A stretch of 64,000 nt of DNA, from assembly GCF_009931695.1 (NCBI RefSeq), contig NZ_CP048000.1, positions 3,303,501 to 3,367,500 on the forward strand, written 5' to 3'. The position numbers and the translations under genes were made by a program. This DNA is from Anaerocolumna sedimenticola. GTDB taxonomy: Bacteria; Bacillota; Clostridia; Lachnospirales; Lachnospiraceae. The notes under the pieces are model-generated. The model had not been told where the DNA came from. It did no database searches and worked only from the letters and a program-made list of their open reading frames with translations. This document shows positions 7,402 through 16,214 of the stretch, piece after piece. Numbering within the stretch: position 1 is the first letter of the stretch; each line of letters opens with the position of its first letter.

Positions 7402-9927
7402 ATGAAGAAATATAATGATATGGAAATTACAAAAAGTCCTAGAATAACGAAATTAGTGGAAGCCTTATATGCCAATATGCCGGAAATTGAAGCAGACCGG
7501 GCGTATTTACTTACGGAGAGTTATAAGCAGACTGAAGCAGAGCCAATTATTATTCGTCGTGCGAAGGCTTTTGAACATATCCTTAAATATATTCCTATAA
7601 CTATAAGGGAGAATGAATTGATTGTCGGCAGTGCAACAAAGGCTCCCAGAGGATGTCAGGTGTTCCCTGAATTTTCTTATTCCTGGCTGGAAGAAGAATT
7701 TGATACCATCAGCACCCGTACTTCCGATCCATTCTTTATTTCAGATGAGACAAAGAAAATTCTTCATGAAGTATATAAATATTGGCAGGGTAAAACGACC
7801 AGTGAACTGGCAACTGCTTATATGGCACCGGAAGCAAAACAGGCAATTGATCATAATATTTTTACACCCGGTAATTATTTTTATAACGGTGTAGGACATG
7901 TCACTGTTTCCTATGAAAAAATTCTCTCGGTTGGTTATGAGGGTATTATAAAAGAAGCACAGGCTGCCATGGATAGTCTAAAAGCTTCCGATATGGATTA
8001 TGTGAAACGCCATGGATTTCTTGAGGCAGTAATAACAAGTTGTCAGGCTGCAATCGATTATGCTCACCGTTATGCTGAACTTGCTTTGGAAGAAGCGAGC
8101 AGCTGTCAGGATACGGCCCGGAAAGCAGAACTTTTACTTATTGCAGAAAATTGTGCGAAAGTTCCGGGAAAAGGGGCAGCTAGCTTTTATGAAGCATGCC
8201 AGTCATTCTGGTTTGTACAGATGTTATTACAGGTAGAATCCAGCGGTCATTCCATCTCACCGGGACGTTTTGACCAATACATGTATCCTTATTATGAAGC
8301 AGACATAAAAACAGGCAGAATAACACGTGAATTTGCTCAGGAATTAATGGATTGTATCTGGGTTAAGTTAAATGATTTAAATAAAGCCCGTGATGCTGCT
8401 TCTGCAGAAGGTTTTGCCGGATACAGCTTATTCCAGAATCTTATCGCAGGAGGACAAAATAAAGAAGGCGTTGATGTAACAAACGATTTATCCTTTATGT
8501 CCATTGAGGCCTCCATGCATGTAGGACTTCCCCAGCCATCTTTATCCGTCAGGGTATGGAACGGAACTCCTTTTGAATTTATGATGAAAGCAGCGAAATT
8601 AACCCGTACCGGAATTGGACTTCCTGCTTATTATAATGATGAGGTAATCATCCCTGCTTTAGTAAACCGTGGTTTAACTTTGGCAGATGCAAGGGAATAT
8701 AACATAATCGGCTGCGTGGAACCGCAAAAAGCCGGCAAAACAGACGGATGGCATGATGCAGCTTTCTTTAATATGTGCAGACCTTTGGAATTAGTTTTTT
8801 CCAACGGTATGGATAAAGGTGTTCAGATCAGCATCCAGACCGGTGAAGTAGAAAATATGAATTCTTTTGAAGAATTCTTCGAAGCATACCAGAAACAGAT
8901 GAATTATATGATCGGGCTTTTGGTCAATGCGGATAATGCAATTGATGTTGCCCATGCAGAGAGATGTCCGCTTCCGTTCTTATCCAGTATGATCGAAGAT
9001 TGTATCGGACGGGGCAAGAGTGTTCAGGAAGGCGGAGCAGTATATAACTTTACCGGACCTCAGGGATTTGGAATTGCTAATATGACAGATTCTCTATATG
9101 CCATTAAAAAATTAGTATTTGAAGAAAAGAAATTAACTCTTTCACAATATAAAAAAGCTCTGGAAATGAATTATGGAAAAGGACTTGATAAAAATGTTGC
9201 AGAGAAAGTCACTATGGAAATCGTTCAGAAATTGGTAAACAGCGGACAAAAAGTGACGGAAAAAGAAATTGCTGATATTTTTACTATCGCATTAAACGGT
9301 GGTATCTCAAAGGAAGAAAAACAAAAGTATGAGAATTTACTGGATATGATAGCAGAAATTCCTAAGTACGGTAACGATATAGCGGAAGTGGATGAATTTG
9401 CAAGAGAAGTTGCCTATACTTATACCAAACCGTTAGAAACTTATAGAAACCCCCGTGGTGGACAGTATCAGGCAGGTCTGTATCCCGTATCAGCCAATGT
9501 ACCTTTAGGAGCACAAACCGGAGCAACCCCGGATGGACGACTTGCTTTCACCCCTGTTGCAGACGGTGTTTCACCATCCTCAGGCAAGGATACCCACGGA
9601 CCAACAGCAGCAGCAAATTCCGTGGCAAAACTGGATCATTTCATTGCGTCCAACGGAACATTATTTAACCAGAAATTCCATCCGTCAGCCTTAAGTGGTG
9701 TAAAAGGGCTTGAAAACTTTATTTCCCTGATTCGTGCTTATTTTGATCAGAAAGGCAGCCATATGCAGTTTAATGTCGTAAGCCGTGATACTTTACTGGA
9801 TGCACAAAAGCATCCTGAAAATTATAAAAGCCTGGTGGTACGTGTTGCCGGATACAGTGCTTTATTTACTTCTCTTTCGAGATCACTGCAGGACGATATT
9901 ATTGCGAGAACAGAGCAAGGCTTTTAA
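7402..9927 (+). CDS. Glycyl radical diol dehydratase (B12-independent, propane-1,2-diol/glycerol type)
   Basis: This 841-residue glycyl radical enzyme is the signature enzyme of the microcompartment, expected to dehydrate propane-1,2-diol to propionaldehyde without cobalamin. Residues matching the active site of the B12-independent glycerol dehydratase (His164, His281, Cys433, Glu435, Asp447) are present as His166 (GVGHVTV), His283 (SSGHSIS), Cys438 and Glu440 (IIGCVEPQ) and Asp452 (GWHDAAF). The radical Gly817 lies in RVAGYSALF, 25 residues from the end. This set argues against choline lyase and for a diol dehydratase. It has no N-terminal encapsulation tail, unlike the other enzymes here. 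Propane-1,2-diol is preferred over glycerol because of the Pdu-type neighbours; upstream fucose/rhamnose genes, if any, are out of view. Confidence 0.92.
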   Translation: MKKYNDMEITKSPRITKLVEALYANMPEIEADRAYLLTESYKQTEAEPIIIRRAKAFEHILKYIPITIRENELIVGSATKAPRGCQVFPEFSYSWLEEEFDTISTRTSDPFFISDETKKILHEVYKYWQGKTTSELATAYMAPEAKQAIDHNIFTPGNYFYNGVGHVTVSYEKILSVGYEGIIKEAQAAMDSLKASDMDYVKRHGFLEAVITSCQAAIDYAHRYAELALEEASSCQDTARKAELLLIAENCAKVPGKGAASFYEACQSFWFVQMLLQVESSGHSISPGRFDQYMYPYYEADIKTGRITREFAQELMDCIWVKLNDLNKARDAASAEGFAGYSLFQNLIAGGQNKEGVDVTNDLSFMSIEASMHVGLPQPSLSVRVWNGTPFEFMMKAAKLTRTGIGLPAYYNDEVIIPALVNRGLTLADAREYNIIGCVEPQKAGKTDGWHDAAFFNMCRPLELVFSNGMDKGVQISIQTGEVENMNSFEEFFEAYQKQMNYMIGLLVNADNAIDVAHAERCPLPFLSSMIEDCIGRGKSVQEGGAVYNFTGPQGFGIANMTDSLYAIKKLVFEEKKLTLSQYKKALEMNYGKGLDKNVAEKVTMEIVQKLVNSGQKVTEKEIADIFTIALNGGISKEEKQKYENLLDMIAEIPKYGNDIAEVDEFAREVAYTYTKPLETYRNPRGGQYQAGLYPVSANVPLGAQTGATPDGRLAFTPVADGVSPSSGKDTHGPTAAANSVAKLDHFIASNGTLFNQKFHPSALSGVKGLENFISLIRAYFDQKGSHMQFNVVSRDTLLDAQKHPENYKSLVVRVAGYSALFTSLSRSLQDDIIARTEQGF

Positions 9928-10018
9928 AGTATTAATGGGAAGTTGTTACCAGAAACAATCCTCTTAGTACAGACTTATAAATGCCGGATTACAGATTTAA
10001 ACACATTAGGAGGAGCAG

Positions 10019-10810
10019 ATGGAAATGGATATAATGAAAGTTAAGGGACGAATATTTGATATACAAAGGTTTTCTATCCATGACGGACCTGGAATACGAA
10101 CCATTATCTTCTTAAAAGGCTGTGTGCTCCGATGTAAATGGTGTTGTAATCCGGAATCCCAGGAATACGACATACAAACTATGATGGTACAGGGAAAACC
10201 AAAAATCATCGGCAGGGATGTTACTGTGGAAGAAGTGATGGAAGAAATTAAAAAAGATCTTCCATACTACCGTAGAAGCGGCGGCGGAGTGACATTATCC
10301 GGCGGAGAGGCACTTTGCCAGCCGGAATTTGCTACGGCACTTTTACAGGCCTGTAAGGAATATGGTATTAATACGGCTATTGAAAGCACAGGATACGCCG
10401 ATTTTAACGTGATTGAAAAGTATCTGCCTTACCTTGATGTATATTTAATGGATATTAAACATGTAAACAGCGCAAAACATGAGAAGTTTACTTCAAAATC
10501 CAACGAGTTGATATTGGAAAATGCCAGGAAAATTGCCGAAACCGGTGCAAATCTGATAATACGGGTACCGGTGATACCAACCTTTAATCATACGATAGAG
10601 GAAATTAAGGACATAGCTGCTTTTGCAAAATCCCTTCCAGGGGTAAAAGAATTGCATTTACTTCCTTATCATCGGTTAGGACAGGATAAATATGAGGGAC
10701 TTGGCAGGGAATATACTTTAGCTTCTATTGAGCCACTAAGTAAGGAGTATATGGAAGAGTTGTTAGAAGCAGCAAAACTATCCGGCTTGTTATGTCAGAT
10801 CGGCGGATAA
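10019..10810 (+). CDS. Glycyl radical enzyme activase (radical SAM)
   Basis: This radical SAM enzyme installs the glycyl radical on the dehydratase encoded just upstream. The cluster-binding motif CX3CX2C is Cys35, Cys39 and Cys42 (GCVLRCKWC), followed by the SAM-binding GGG-type stretch SGGGVTLSGGEAL. AGGAGG precedes ATG 10019. At 263 residues it is short: the Cys-rich double-[4Fe-4S] insert found after the radical SAM motif in many glycyl-radical activases, including that of the B12-independent glycerol dehydratase, is missing. It thus resembles pyruvate formate-lyase activase in size. Function is secure from adjacency and motif. Confidence 0.93.
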   Translation: MEMDIMKVKGRIFDIQRFSIHDGPGIRTIIFLKGCVLRCKWCCNPESQEYDIQTMMVQGKPKIIGRDVTVEEVMEEIKKDLPYYRRSGGGVTLSGGEALCQPEFATALLQACKEYGINTAIESTGYADFNVIEKYLPYLDVYLMDIKHVNSAKHEKFTSKSNELILENARKIAETGANLIIRVPVIPTFNHTIEEIKDIAAFAKSLPGVKELHLLPYHRLGQDKYEGLGREYTLASIEPLSKEYMEELLEAAKLSGLLCQIGG

Positions 10811-10883
10811 CCATATAATAAATAAAGCAGATCAGGATAACAGACAGAATTCAGAAAACTAACTGATGCTTTTGGAGGATATT

Positions 10884-11261
10884 TTGAATATTCAGGATAT
10901 ATTAACCAACGACAATAAAATGAGAATCATTCAGGAAATTGTACCGGGAAAACAAATTACTATTGCCCATGTTATTGCTAACCCTGATACGATTTTATAT
11001 AAAAAACTGGGGTTAAATCCCGAGGTGGATTATTCGAAATCTGCTATCGGCATTGTAACAATGACTCCCAGTGAAACCGCAATTATTGCAAGTGATATTG
11101 CGATGAAGACATCCGGCGTGGAATTAGGTTTTGTAGACCGTTTCAGTGGAACCTTAATTGTTACCGGTTCTGTTTCCGAGGTTGAAACTTCACTAAATGC
11201 AGTAGTAGATTATGCAAGAGAAAAATTACATTTTACCGTTTGTGAAATTACGAGAACATGA
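10884..11261 (+). CDS. pduU: PduU/EutS-like circularly permuted BMC-H shell protein
   Basis: This BMC hexamer protein with a permuted fold has the family sequence [20 protein letters not shown] near the start and ends in [19 protein letters not shown]. Such proteins close the hexamer pore with a small beta-barrel. GGAGG at 10874-10878 points to TTG 10884 as the start (125 residues). An ATG at 10866 would place the ribosome site inside the gene. It overlaps the next gene by 4 bases (ATGA), indicating coupled translation with the PduV-like GTPase, a pairing also seen as eutS-eutP. Confidence 0.9.
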   Translation: MNIQDILTNDNKMRIIQEIVPGKQITIAHVIANPDTILYKKLGLNPEVDYSKSAIGIVTMTPSETAIIASDIAMKTSGVELGFVDRFSGTLIVTGSVSEVETSLNAVVDYAREKLHFTVCEITRT

Positions 11262-11701
11262 AAAAAATAATTTTAATGGGCAGAAGTGAATGCGGAAAAA
11301 CTACCTTGACGCAGGCTTTAAGGGGAGAACAGATTAACTATCAGAAAACGCAATACATGAATCATTATGATTTAATTATCGATACTCCCGGCGAATATGC
11401 GGAAAATAAAGTCTTAGCCGGTGCCTTAGCCTTGTATGCTTATGAAGCAGATGTTGTGGGGCTTTTACTTAGCGCTACGGAACAATATTCTCTGTACAGC
11501 CCTAATATCACCAGTTTAGTAAACCGGGAAGTAATTGGCATAGTAACTCAGATTGACCAACCGGATGCAAATACAGCAAGGGCAATGGAATGGCTTAAGC
11601 TTACCGGATGTAAGAAGATATTTTTTGTCAGTGCCTGTACCGGAGAAGGAATTGATAAACTATTAAATTATTTAAATGAAAATGAACAGGCTGAACAGTA
11701 A
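11258..11701 (+). CDS. pduV: PduV/EutP-like small GTPase of the microcompartment
   Basis: This 147-residue P-loop protein has [10 protein letters not shown] (Walker A), a DTPGEY switch motif and TQID in place of NKxD at the base-recognition site, as is usual in EutP/PduV. Such proteins associate with the outside of the shell and may affect its positioning. Its start overlaps the end of the PduU-like gene. It is the last gene of the shell/enzyme transcript, as a terminator overlaps its stop codon. Confidence 0.9.
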   Translation: MKKIILMGRSECGKTTLTQALRGEQINYQKTQYMNHYDLIIDTPGEYAENKVLAGALALYAYEADVVGLLLSATEQYSLYSPNITSLVNREVIGIVTQIDQPDANTARAMEWLKLTGCKKIFFVSACTGEGIDKLLNYLNENEQAEQ

Positions 11702-11723
11702 TACATCATGTTCAGCCTTTCTT
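11689..11723 (+). terminator. Intrinsic terminator at the end of the microcompartment operon
   Basis: GGCTGAACA (11689-11697) pairs with TGTTCAGCC (11709-11717), followed by TTTCTT. The stem includes the pduV stop codon. Confidence 0.8.
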
Positions 11724-11760
11724 AGAATATTGGTACATTTTATGGGATGGTGGTGATATC

Positions 11761-12717
11761 ATGAATACGGATTTATTACAAATATTAGAGAAAATAACAA
11801 AGGAAGAGGAACTGATTTTATCCGGAAGAAATTCCGTAGTTAAAAATTTGTATACGACCAAAAAAGACTTTATTATTGACAGCAAAAAAATGCTTGAAAA
11901 AGGAAAATTAATTGATGTAAGAACCCACACCAGGTTTACCCATTTCCCGAAGCATAAACATAATTTTGTTGAAATTATTTATATGTGTAAAGGAAGCACT
12001 ACCCATATTATAAATGATATCAGTCAGGTAGTTCTTGAAGAGGGTGATTTATTATTTTTAAATCAGAATGCTTATCAGGAAATTTTACCTGCCGGAGAAC
12101 AGGATATCGCTATTAATTTTATTGTATTACCGGAATTTTTCGATGTGGCTTTCAGTATGCTTAAAGGAGAAAATATGCTGAAAGATTTTATTGTTGATTC
12201 CTTACGGCAGGATACCGGAAAGTCAAGTTATCTGCATTTTAAAGTAGCGAATATATTACCCATACAAAATCTCATTGAAAATATGATCTGGTCGTTGATG
12301 AATAAACAGCCGAATAATCATAAAATCAATCAGACAACCATGGGTTTATTATTTTTGCAGCTGCTTAATTATACAGATAAAATCGAACAGTCGAAAAATG
12401 ATCCCTATGATAATTATATGACGCTGTCAGTACTTCGTTATATTGAGGAAAATTACAGGGAGGCAAGCCTTACAAAACTTGCCGAAGATTTAAACCAATC
12501 AGTTTATTCCTTAAGTAAATTAATTAAACGGAATACCGGACATACTTATAAAGAACTGCTGCAAGTGAAACGCTTTAATAAAGCGGTGGAATTACTGACA
12601 AATACAGAATTATCAGTATCGGATATTATTGCAGTGGTAGGTTATGATAATACAAGTTATTTCCACCGGATTTTTAAAGAAAAATATCAAATGACTCCAA
12701 AACAGTTCAGGATGTAA
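11761..12717 (+). CDS. AraC-family regulator with cupin sensor
   Basis: This 318-residue regulator has a cupin-like sensor in the middle (FTHFPKHKHNFVEIIYMCKG, LEEGDLLFLNQNAYQE) and a C-terminal pair of AraC helix-turn-helices (SLTKLAEDLNQSVYSLSKLI; YDNTSYFHRIFKEKYQMTPKQF). GGTGGTGAT precedes the ATG. It lies directly after the BMC operon terminator on the same strand, so it probably activates that operon in response to the diol or the deoxy-sugar. No partner transporter lies next to it. Confidence 0.88.
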   Translation: MNTDLLQILEKITKEEELILSGRNSVVKNLYTTKKDFIIDSKKMLEKGKLIDVRTHTRFTHFPKHKHNFVEIIYMCKGSTTHIINDISQVVLEEGDLLFLNQNAYQEILPAGEQDIAINFIVLPEFFDVAFSMLKGENMLKDFIVDSLRQDTGKSSYLHFKVANILPIQNLIENMIWSLMNKQPNNHKINQTTMGLLFLQLLNYTDKIEQSKNDPYDNYMTLSVLRYIEENYREASLTKLAEDLNQSVYSLSKLIKRNTGHTYKELLQVKRFNKAVELLTNTELSVSDIIAVVGYDNTSYFHRIFKEKYQMTPKQFRM

Positions 12718-12724
12718 TAAAAGC

Positions 12725-12815
12725 AGGTATTGGGAAACTATATTATTTTCTGAATATACCATGCAATTAATACGAATTTCATAGCTTCAGTTACCCGTCT
12801 GGCAAGCTTTTGCCC
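12725..12815 (+). repeat. MITE-like repeat, copy B, right arm missing
   Basis: The left arm is intact (CAGGTATTGGGAAACTATA, then ATACCATGCAATTAATAC, then CTTCAGTTACC), but sequence after about 12800 no longer matches. The right arm with GGAGTTTCGCAATTG is absent. What remains ends in GGCAAGCTTTTGCC plus a T-rich tail, which could act as terminator between the converging araC-type and protease genes. Confidence 0.65.
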
Positions 12816-12828
12816 CATTTTGCATTTT

Positions 12829-14523
12829 TTATTCTCCGCTTAAACTTTCAAAAGTACCGTAAATATTAACAATACCATAACCCCATTCCTGATTGGGATA
12901 GGTCACGGCAGGATTCCTGGTTACGCCACGTATTAAATATTTTTTGATCTGATAAGTGTCCATGGAGCGGTCATTACCTCTTACAATTCCCCATTCAAGC
13001 AGCATAGCGGCAACACCGGTCAAATAAGCAGCGGCAATGCTGGTGCCAGAAGCTAATCCATACTGGCTGCCAGGTAAGGGAGAATAGATATTCACACCTG
13101 GTGCGGCTACATCAGGATTAATTATTTCATACCGTGTGTAACCTCTGCTGGCATCCAAATAAAGACTTTGATTGACCGGATTATAAGCTGTCACAGTAAC
13201 GGAAGATAAGTTATTTCCAGGATCCGTTATGGTCGTAAATTGATTTGGCAGTAGAAAAAAAGTGTCTTCGGAGATAAAACCCCGGCATGGAAGCCATATA
13301 TGAAATCCGGAAGTGGTTTTTGATCCGTAGACTTTGATTTTCCATATACCCGGAGCAGGTTTTCTGAATCGAATCAGAATCAGTTCATCACCTGTTTGTG
13401 CTTCTACAATTACATAATCTACAATAATATTAGTACTTTCAAAAATAAATCTGATATTTCTAAATTCTCCTAAACGTGCAGGGATACGGGGGATATATTC
13501 TCCGGAGGGAGAAATAATATCAATGGAATAAGTCCCTGGAGTATTACCCCATAATTCCATGGAAAAATTATTTTCGTTATTTCCAATCTTTAATTCTACC
13601 AGGGTGCTGCCGATTGATTTATCAATTTCACCATAAAAATGATGTTTGGTATTACCTTCATTACCAACTGCGGTAATCATGGCTACTCCCACCTGATTGG
13701 AGTAAGATGATATCAGGTCATTTAAGGGTCCTAATCCTTCATGGCTTCCCTGGTTGGTTCCTAATCCGATACATATGGCAATGGGACGGTTTAATTTTCG
13801 AGCTGTATTAACCAAATAGGTTAAACCAAACATAATATCATTTTCCTGATAGCAAATTGCGTTATCAGGTACTCCAAAATAATCTTTTACATATGGCTTT
13901 GCAGGTTTTAGCTTTACAATAACATATTCTGAAAAAGGAACAACTCCTGAAAAATCAGAGGTTTCAGTGGGTACTCCGCCTGCAAGGCCTGCCAGTGTTG
14001 TTCCATGGCCGGATTCGTCAATACTTGGAACGATGCTAAGTGGCGTGTCACTCTGAATGGCAGCATTAATCTGATCTCTTGTATATTCCGTTCCATAAAA
14101 AAAGATATCGGAAGAAGCCTGCATATTTTCAATGGTTTGATCCCAGATAGAAACAATTCTGGTAGTCCGGTCCGTATACTGAAACAGTGGATTGAGATAA
14201 TCGATTCCAGTATCTATAAAACCCAACAGAACACCATTTCCTTTCAGAGATAAAGGTGATTTTTGAAGTCTTAATACACCCATTTCCTCAAGACTTAAAA
14301 TATCCAGCAGAGAATAAAGTTTTGGTATGACGGAATAAGCAACTGAGCCGGTTAACCTGTCTGGAATTCTGGAAAGAGGAACATAAACTGCAGCATATTT
14401 ATAATTTATATAATTTAGAGTCTCACCCGCAAATCTTGCATATTCTTCTGAGCTGACGGCATATTCAACAATACCATCTGTAAAATCGTTACTGACTATT
14501 TTCTTTCTTTCTTCCTCATTCAT
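12829..14523 (-). CDS. Subtilisin-like serine protease, Csp-like
   Basis: This S8-family peptidase of 564 residues has the complete triad: Asp104 (GFIDTGIDY), His173 (SGHGTTLAG) and Ser495 (ASGTSIAAA). A domain of about 200 residues is inserted between His and Ser, with jelly-roll-like sequence. No signal peptide is visible; the start is MNEEERKKIV. This layout matches the Csp germination proteases of clostridia, which cut the spore cortex hydrolase precursor SleC, and their many Lachnospiraceae relatives. Its germination role is inferred. It stands alone on the minus strand, and the ribosome site (AGGATG) is weak. Confidence 0.85.
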   Translation of the reverse strand: MNEEERKKIVSNDFTDGIVEYAVSSEEYARFAGETLNYINYKYAAVYVPLSRIPDRLTGSVAYSVIPKLYSLLDILSLEEMGVLRLQKSPLSLKGNGVLLGFIDTGIDYLNPLFQYTDRTTRIVSIWDQTIENMQASSDIFFYGTEYTRDQINAAIQSDTPLSIVPSIDESGHGTTLAGLAGGVPTETSDFSGVVPFSEYVIVKLKPAKPYVKDYFGVPDNAICYQENDIMFGLTYLVNTARKLNRPIAICIGLGTNQGSHEGLGPLNDLISSYSNQVGVAMITAVGNEGNTKHHFYGEIDKSIGSTLVELKIGNNENNFSMELWGNTPGTYSIDIISPSGEYIPRIPARLGEFRNIRFIFESTNIIVDYVIVEAQTGDELILIRFRKPAPGIWKIKVYGSKTTSGFHIWLPCRGFISEDTFFLLPNQFTTITDPGNNLSSVTVTAYNPVNQSLYLDASRGYTRYEIINPDVAAPGVNIYSPLPGSQYGLASGTSIAAAYLTGVAAMLLEWGIVRGNDRSMDTYQIKKYLIRGVTRNPAVTYPNQEWGYGIVNIYGTFESLSGE

Positions 14524-14660
14524 CCTAAAACTACTTTCAGATTAATAAAGTTTATTTATTATATGAAAATTGATGAAAAAGATATCTTTAAAAATGGAGG
14601 AGAACGGTATTTTAGTCAGCCCTCGAAATTTATGAAATAAAGATTAGAATCGATTCGACA

Positions 14661-14689
14661 TTGTTCTTTATGGTAAAAACTGTTATACT
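14661..14689 (+). promoter_or_regulatory. Sigma-A-like promoter of the SGNH hydrolase gene
   Basis: TTGTTC at 14661-14666 and TATACT at 14684-14689 are separated by 17 bases, about 87 bases before the start codon. Confidence 0.6.
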
Positions 14690-14775
14690 TAAACTATGAA
14701 TTAAAGCAGTTTTTCAAAATGATTTGGAGGTCCCAGTCATAAGAACAAAAAAACAAAAGCAGATAGGAGATTATC

Positions 14776-15420
14776 ATGAAAGAGATATATAAAAAAGGAC
14801 AAATAGTTTTATTTCAAGGAGATAGTATAACCGACTGCGGAAGAAACAGAGAAGACATTACTTCACTATCGGAAGGATATCCGGGTGTTATAGCTAACAT
14901 GTATAACCTTTTGTTTCCTGATAATGGAGTTACTTTTATTAATAAAGGAATTTCCGGCAACAGGGTTAAAGATCTGGTAGAGCGTTATGACGAAGATTTT
15001 AAGAGTATAAAGCCTGATTTTATTTCTATTCTAATCGGAATCAACGATACCTGGAGAAGGTATGACAGCAATGATCCCACCAGTACGGAAGAATATGAGA
15101 AAAACTATAGGTTCCTTTTAGAAAAGATTAAGACAGATCTGCCTGATTGCAGGATTATGATTATGGAGCCTTTTGTCTTATATTCCCTGCCTGACCGCGA
15201 ACAGTGGAGGGAAGACCTGAATCCCAAAATACAGGTAGCCAGAAAACTTGCTAAGGAATATGCGGATTACTATTTACCATTAGATGGTATCTTTGCAAAA
15301 GCTGAAGTGGAGGATTATACCTGTAATCAGATAACTGAGGATGGAGTTCATCCAAGTGCAATCGGACATAGTATCATCGCTAAGGAATATCTCAAGGCTT
15401 TGGCAAAGGGAAGTTTTTAA
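14776..15420 (+). CDS. SGNH/GDSL-family hydrolase
   Basis: This 214-residue esterase of the SGNH fold has block I FQGDSITDCGR (Ser nucleophile), block II ISGNRV, block III LIGINDTW and block V DGVHPS (Asp-His). There is no signal peptide, so it is intracellular. Related clostridial enzymes de-acetylate acetylated sugars from xylan. A monocistronic unit with its own promoter and a downstream hairpin. The substrate is not determined by the sequence. Confidence 0.88.
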   Translation: MKEIYKKGQIVLFQGDSITDCGRNREDITSLSEGYPGVIANMYNLLFPDNGVTFINKGISGNRVKDLVERYDEDFKSIKPDFISILIGINDTWRRYDSNDPTSTEEYEKNYRFLLEKIKTDLPDCRIMIMEPFVLYSLPDREQWREDLNPKIQVARKLAKEYADYYLPLDGIFAKAEVEDYTCNQITEDGVHPSAIGHSIIAKEYLKALAKGSF

Positions 15421-15453
15421 TCAGTAAAACTACATAAAACTTTATATAAAAGA

Positions 15454-15506
15454 ATAATAACCCCCAATATTATATGGACATTTCCATTTAATGTTGGGGG
15501 TATTAT
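15454..15506 (+). terminator. Long hairpin, probable bidirectional terminator
   Basis: ATAATAACCCCCAATATTA... pairs with ...TTAATGTTGGGGGTATTAT around a small TGGACATTTCCA inner stem. A/T-rich tails are present on both sides. Confidence 0.6.
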
Positions 15507-15626
15507 ATATGAATATTCAGAATACAATAACTTATGTACTGCCTTGCTATTGTATTCAATTTTATGATAAAATAGGTTTAATAAATTGACGAATTTAGGT
15601 GATTTCAACATAAATGGAGGAAGAAA

Positions 15627-16082
15627 ATGAATAAGCAGGTTAAAAAACTGAATAAAAATAACTTTAATAAAAGTACAGGCTCATCTAAAATAAATACCGA
15701 ACAGGATATAAAACAGAAGGTTACCATTACAGATTGGTATTATATGACTCCTGGGGATGTAAATGCAAAAATGATAGCGGACAGGCTTAAAATAAACGGT
15801 TTTTCGGAGGTTGAATTATGGGAGGAAATGAATATACTTCAGATAGAATTAGCGGATAAGAAAACGGTTGATTTTGAACCGGTGGAATATTCCTTTAAAG
15901 ATCCGTCCGATGTATCTTTTATTAAAAACCGTAATATAAAAACCATTTTTGCAGTTACATTGGAGGAAGGAAATATTGAGCTATTTAGACCTGTTTTAAA
16001 GATACTTTTGGAAGAATGGGAAGGTTTTCTTTGTGCTGACAGTATTGATTTTAAGCCGATTTATGGAAAAGGTGATGTATAA
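15627..16082 (+). CDS. Unknown protein, 151 residues
   Basis: I do not recognise this protein. The first 30 residues are Lys/Asn-rich and probably disordered. The rest looks like a small alpha/beta domain (ITDWYYMTPGDVNAKMIADR, then KTIFAVTLEEGNIELFRPVL), with a possible WEEM/WEGF Trp-Glu pair. There is no signal peptide, membrane segment or Cys pair. GGAGGAAGAAA precedes ATG 15627, so it is probably translated. It lies upstream of, and in the same direction as, the xylose-sensing cluster, but 132 bases separate them. Confidence 0.6.
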   Translation: MNKQVKKLNKNNFNKSTGSSKINTEQDIKQKVTITDWYYMTPGDVNAKMIADRLKINGFSEVELWEEMNILQIELADKKTVDFEPVEYSFKDPSDVSFIKNRNIKTIFAVTLEEGNIELFRPVLKILLEEWEGFLCADSIDFKPIYGKGDV

Positions 16083-16214
16083 TGAAGTACGGGAAAGCCA
16101 ATTCAAAAAATAAATATTTGCTTATTTTTACCTCATGCAATACAATGAAACAAGGATAGATAAAATTGTAAATATGTAAGGTGAGTAAGGTCACGGAAAG
16201 TATAGGTAGAAGTA

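Noticed and set aside
7402..9927. Glycyl radical enzyme as choline trimethylamine-lyase
   Set aside because: Residues match the diol dehydratase set (His166, His283, Asp452), and the partners are Pdu-like.
12829..14523. Protease as part of an anti-phage or peptide-processing system
   Set aside because: No toxin, precursor or defence gene lies next to it, and the architecture fits Csp-type germination proteases.
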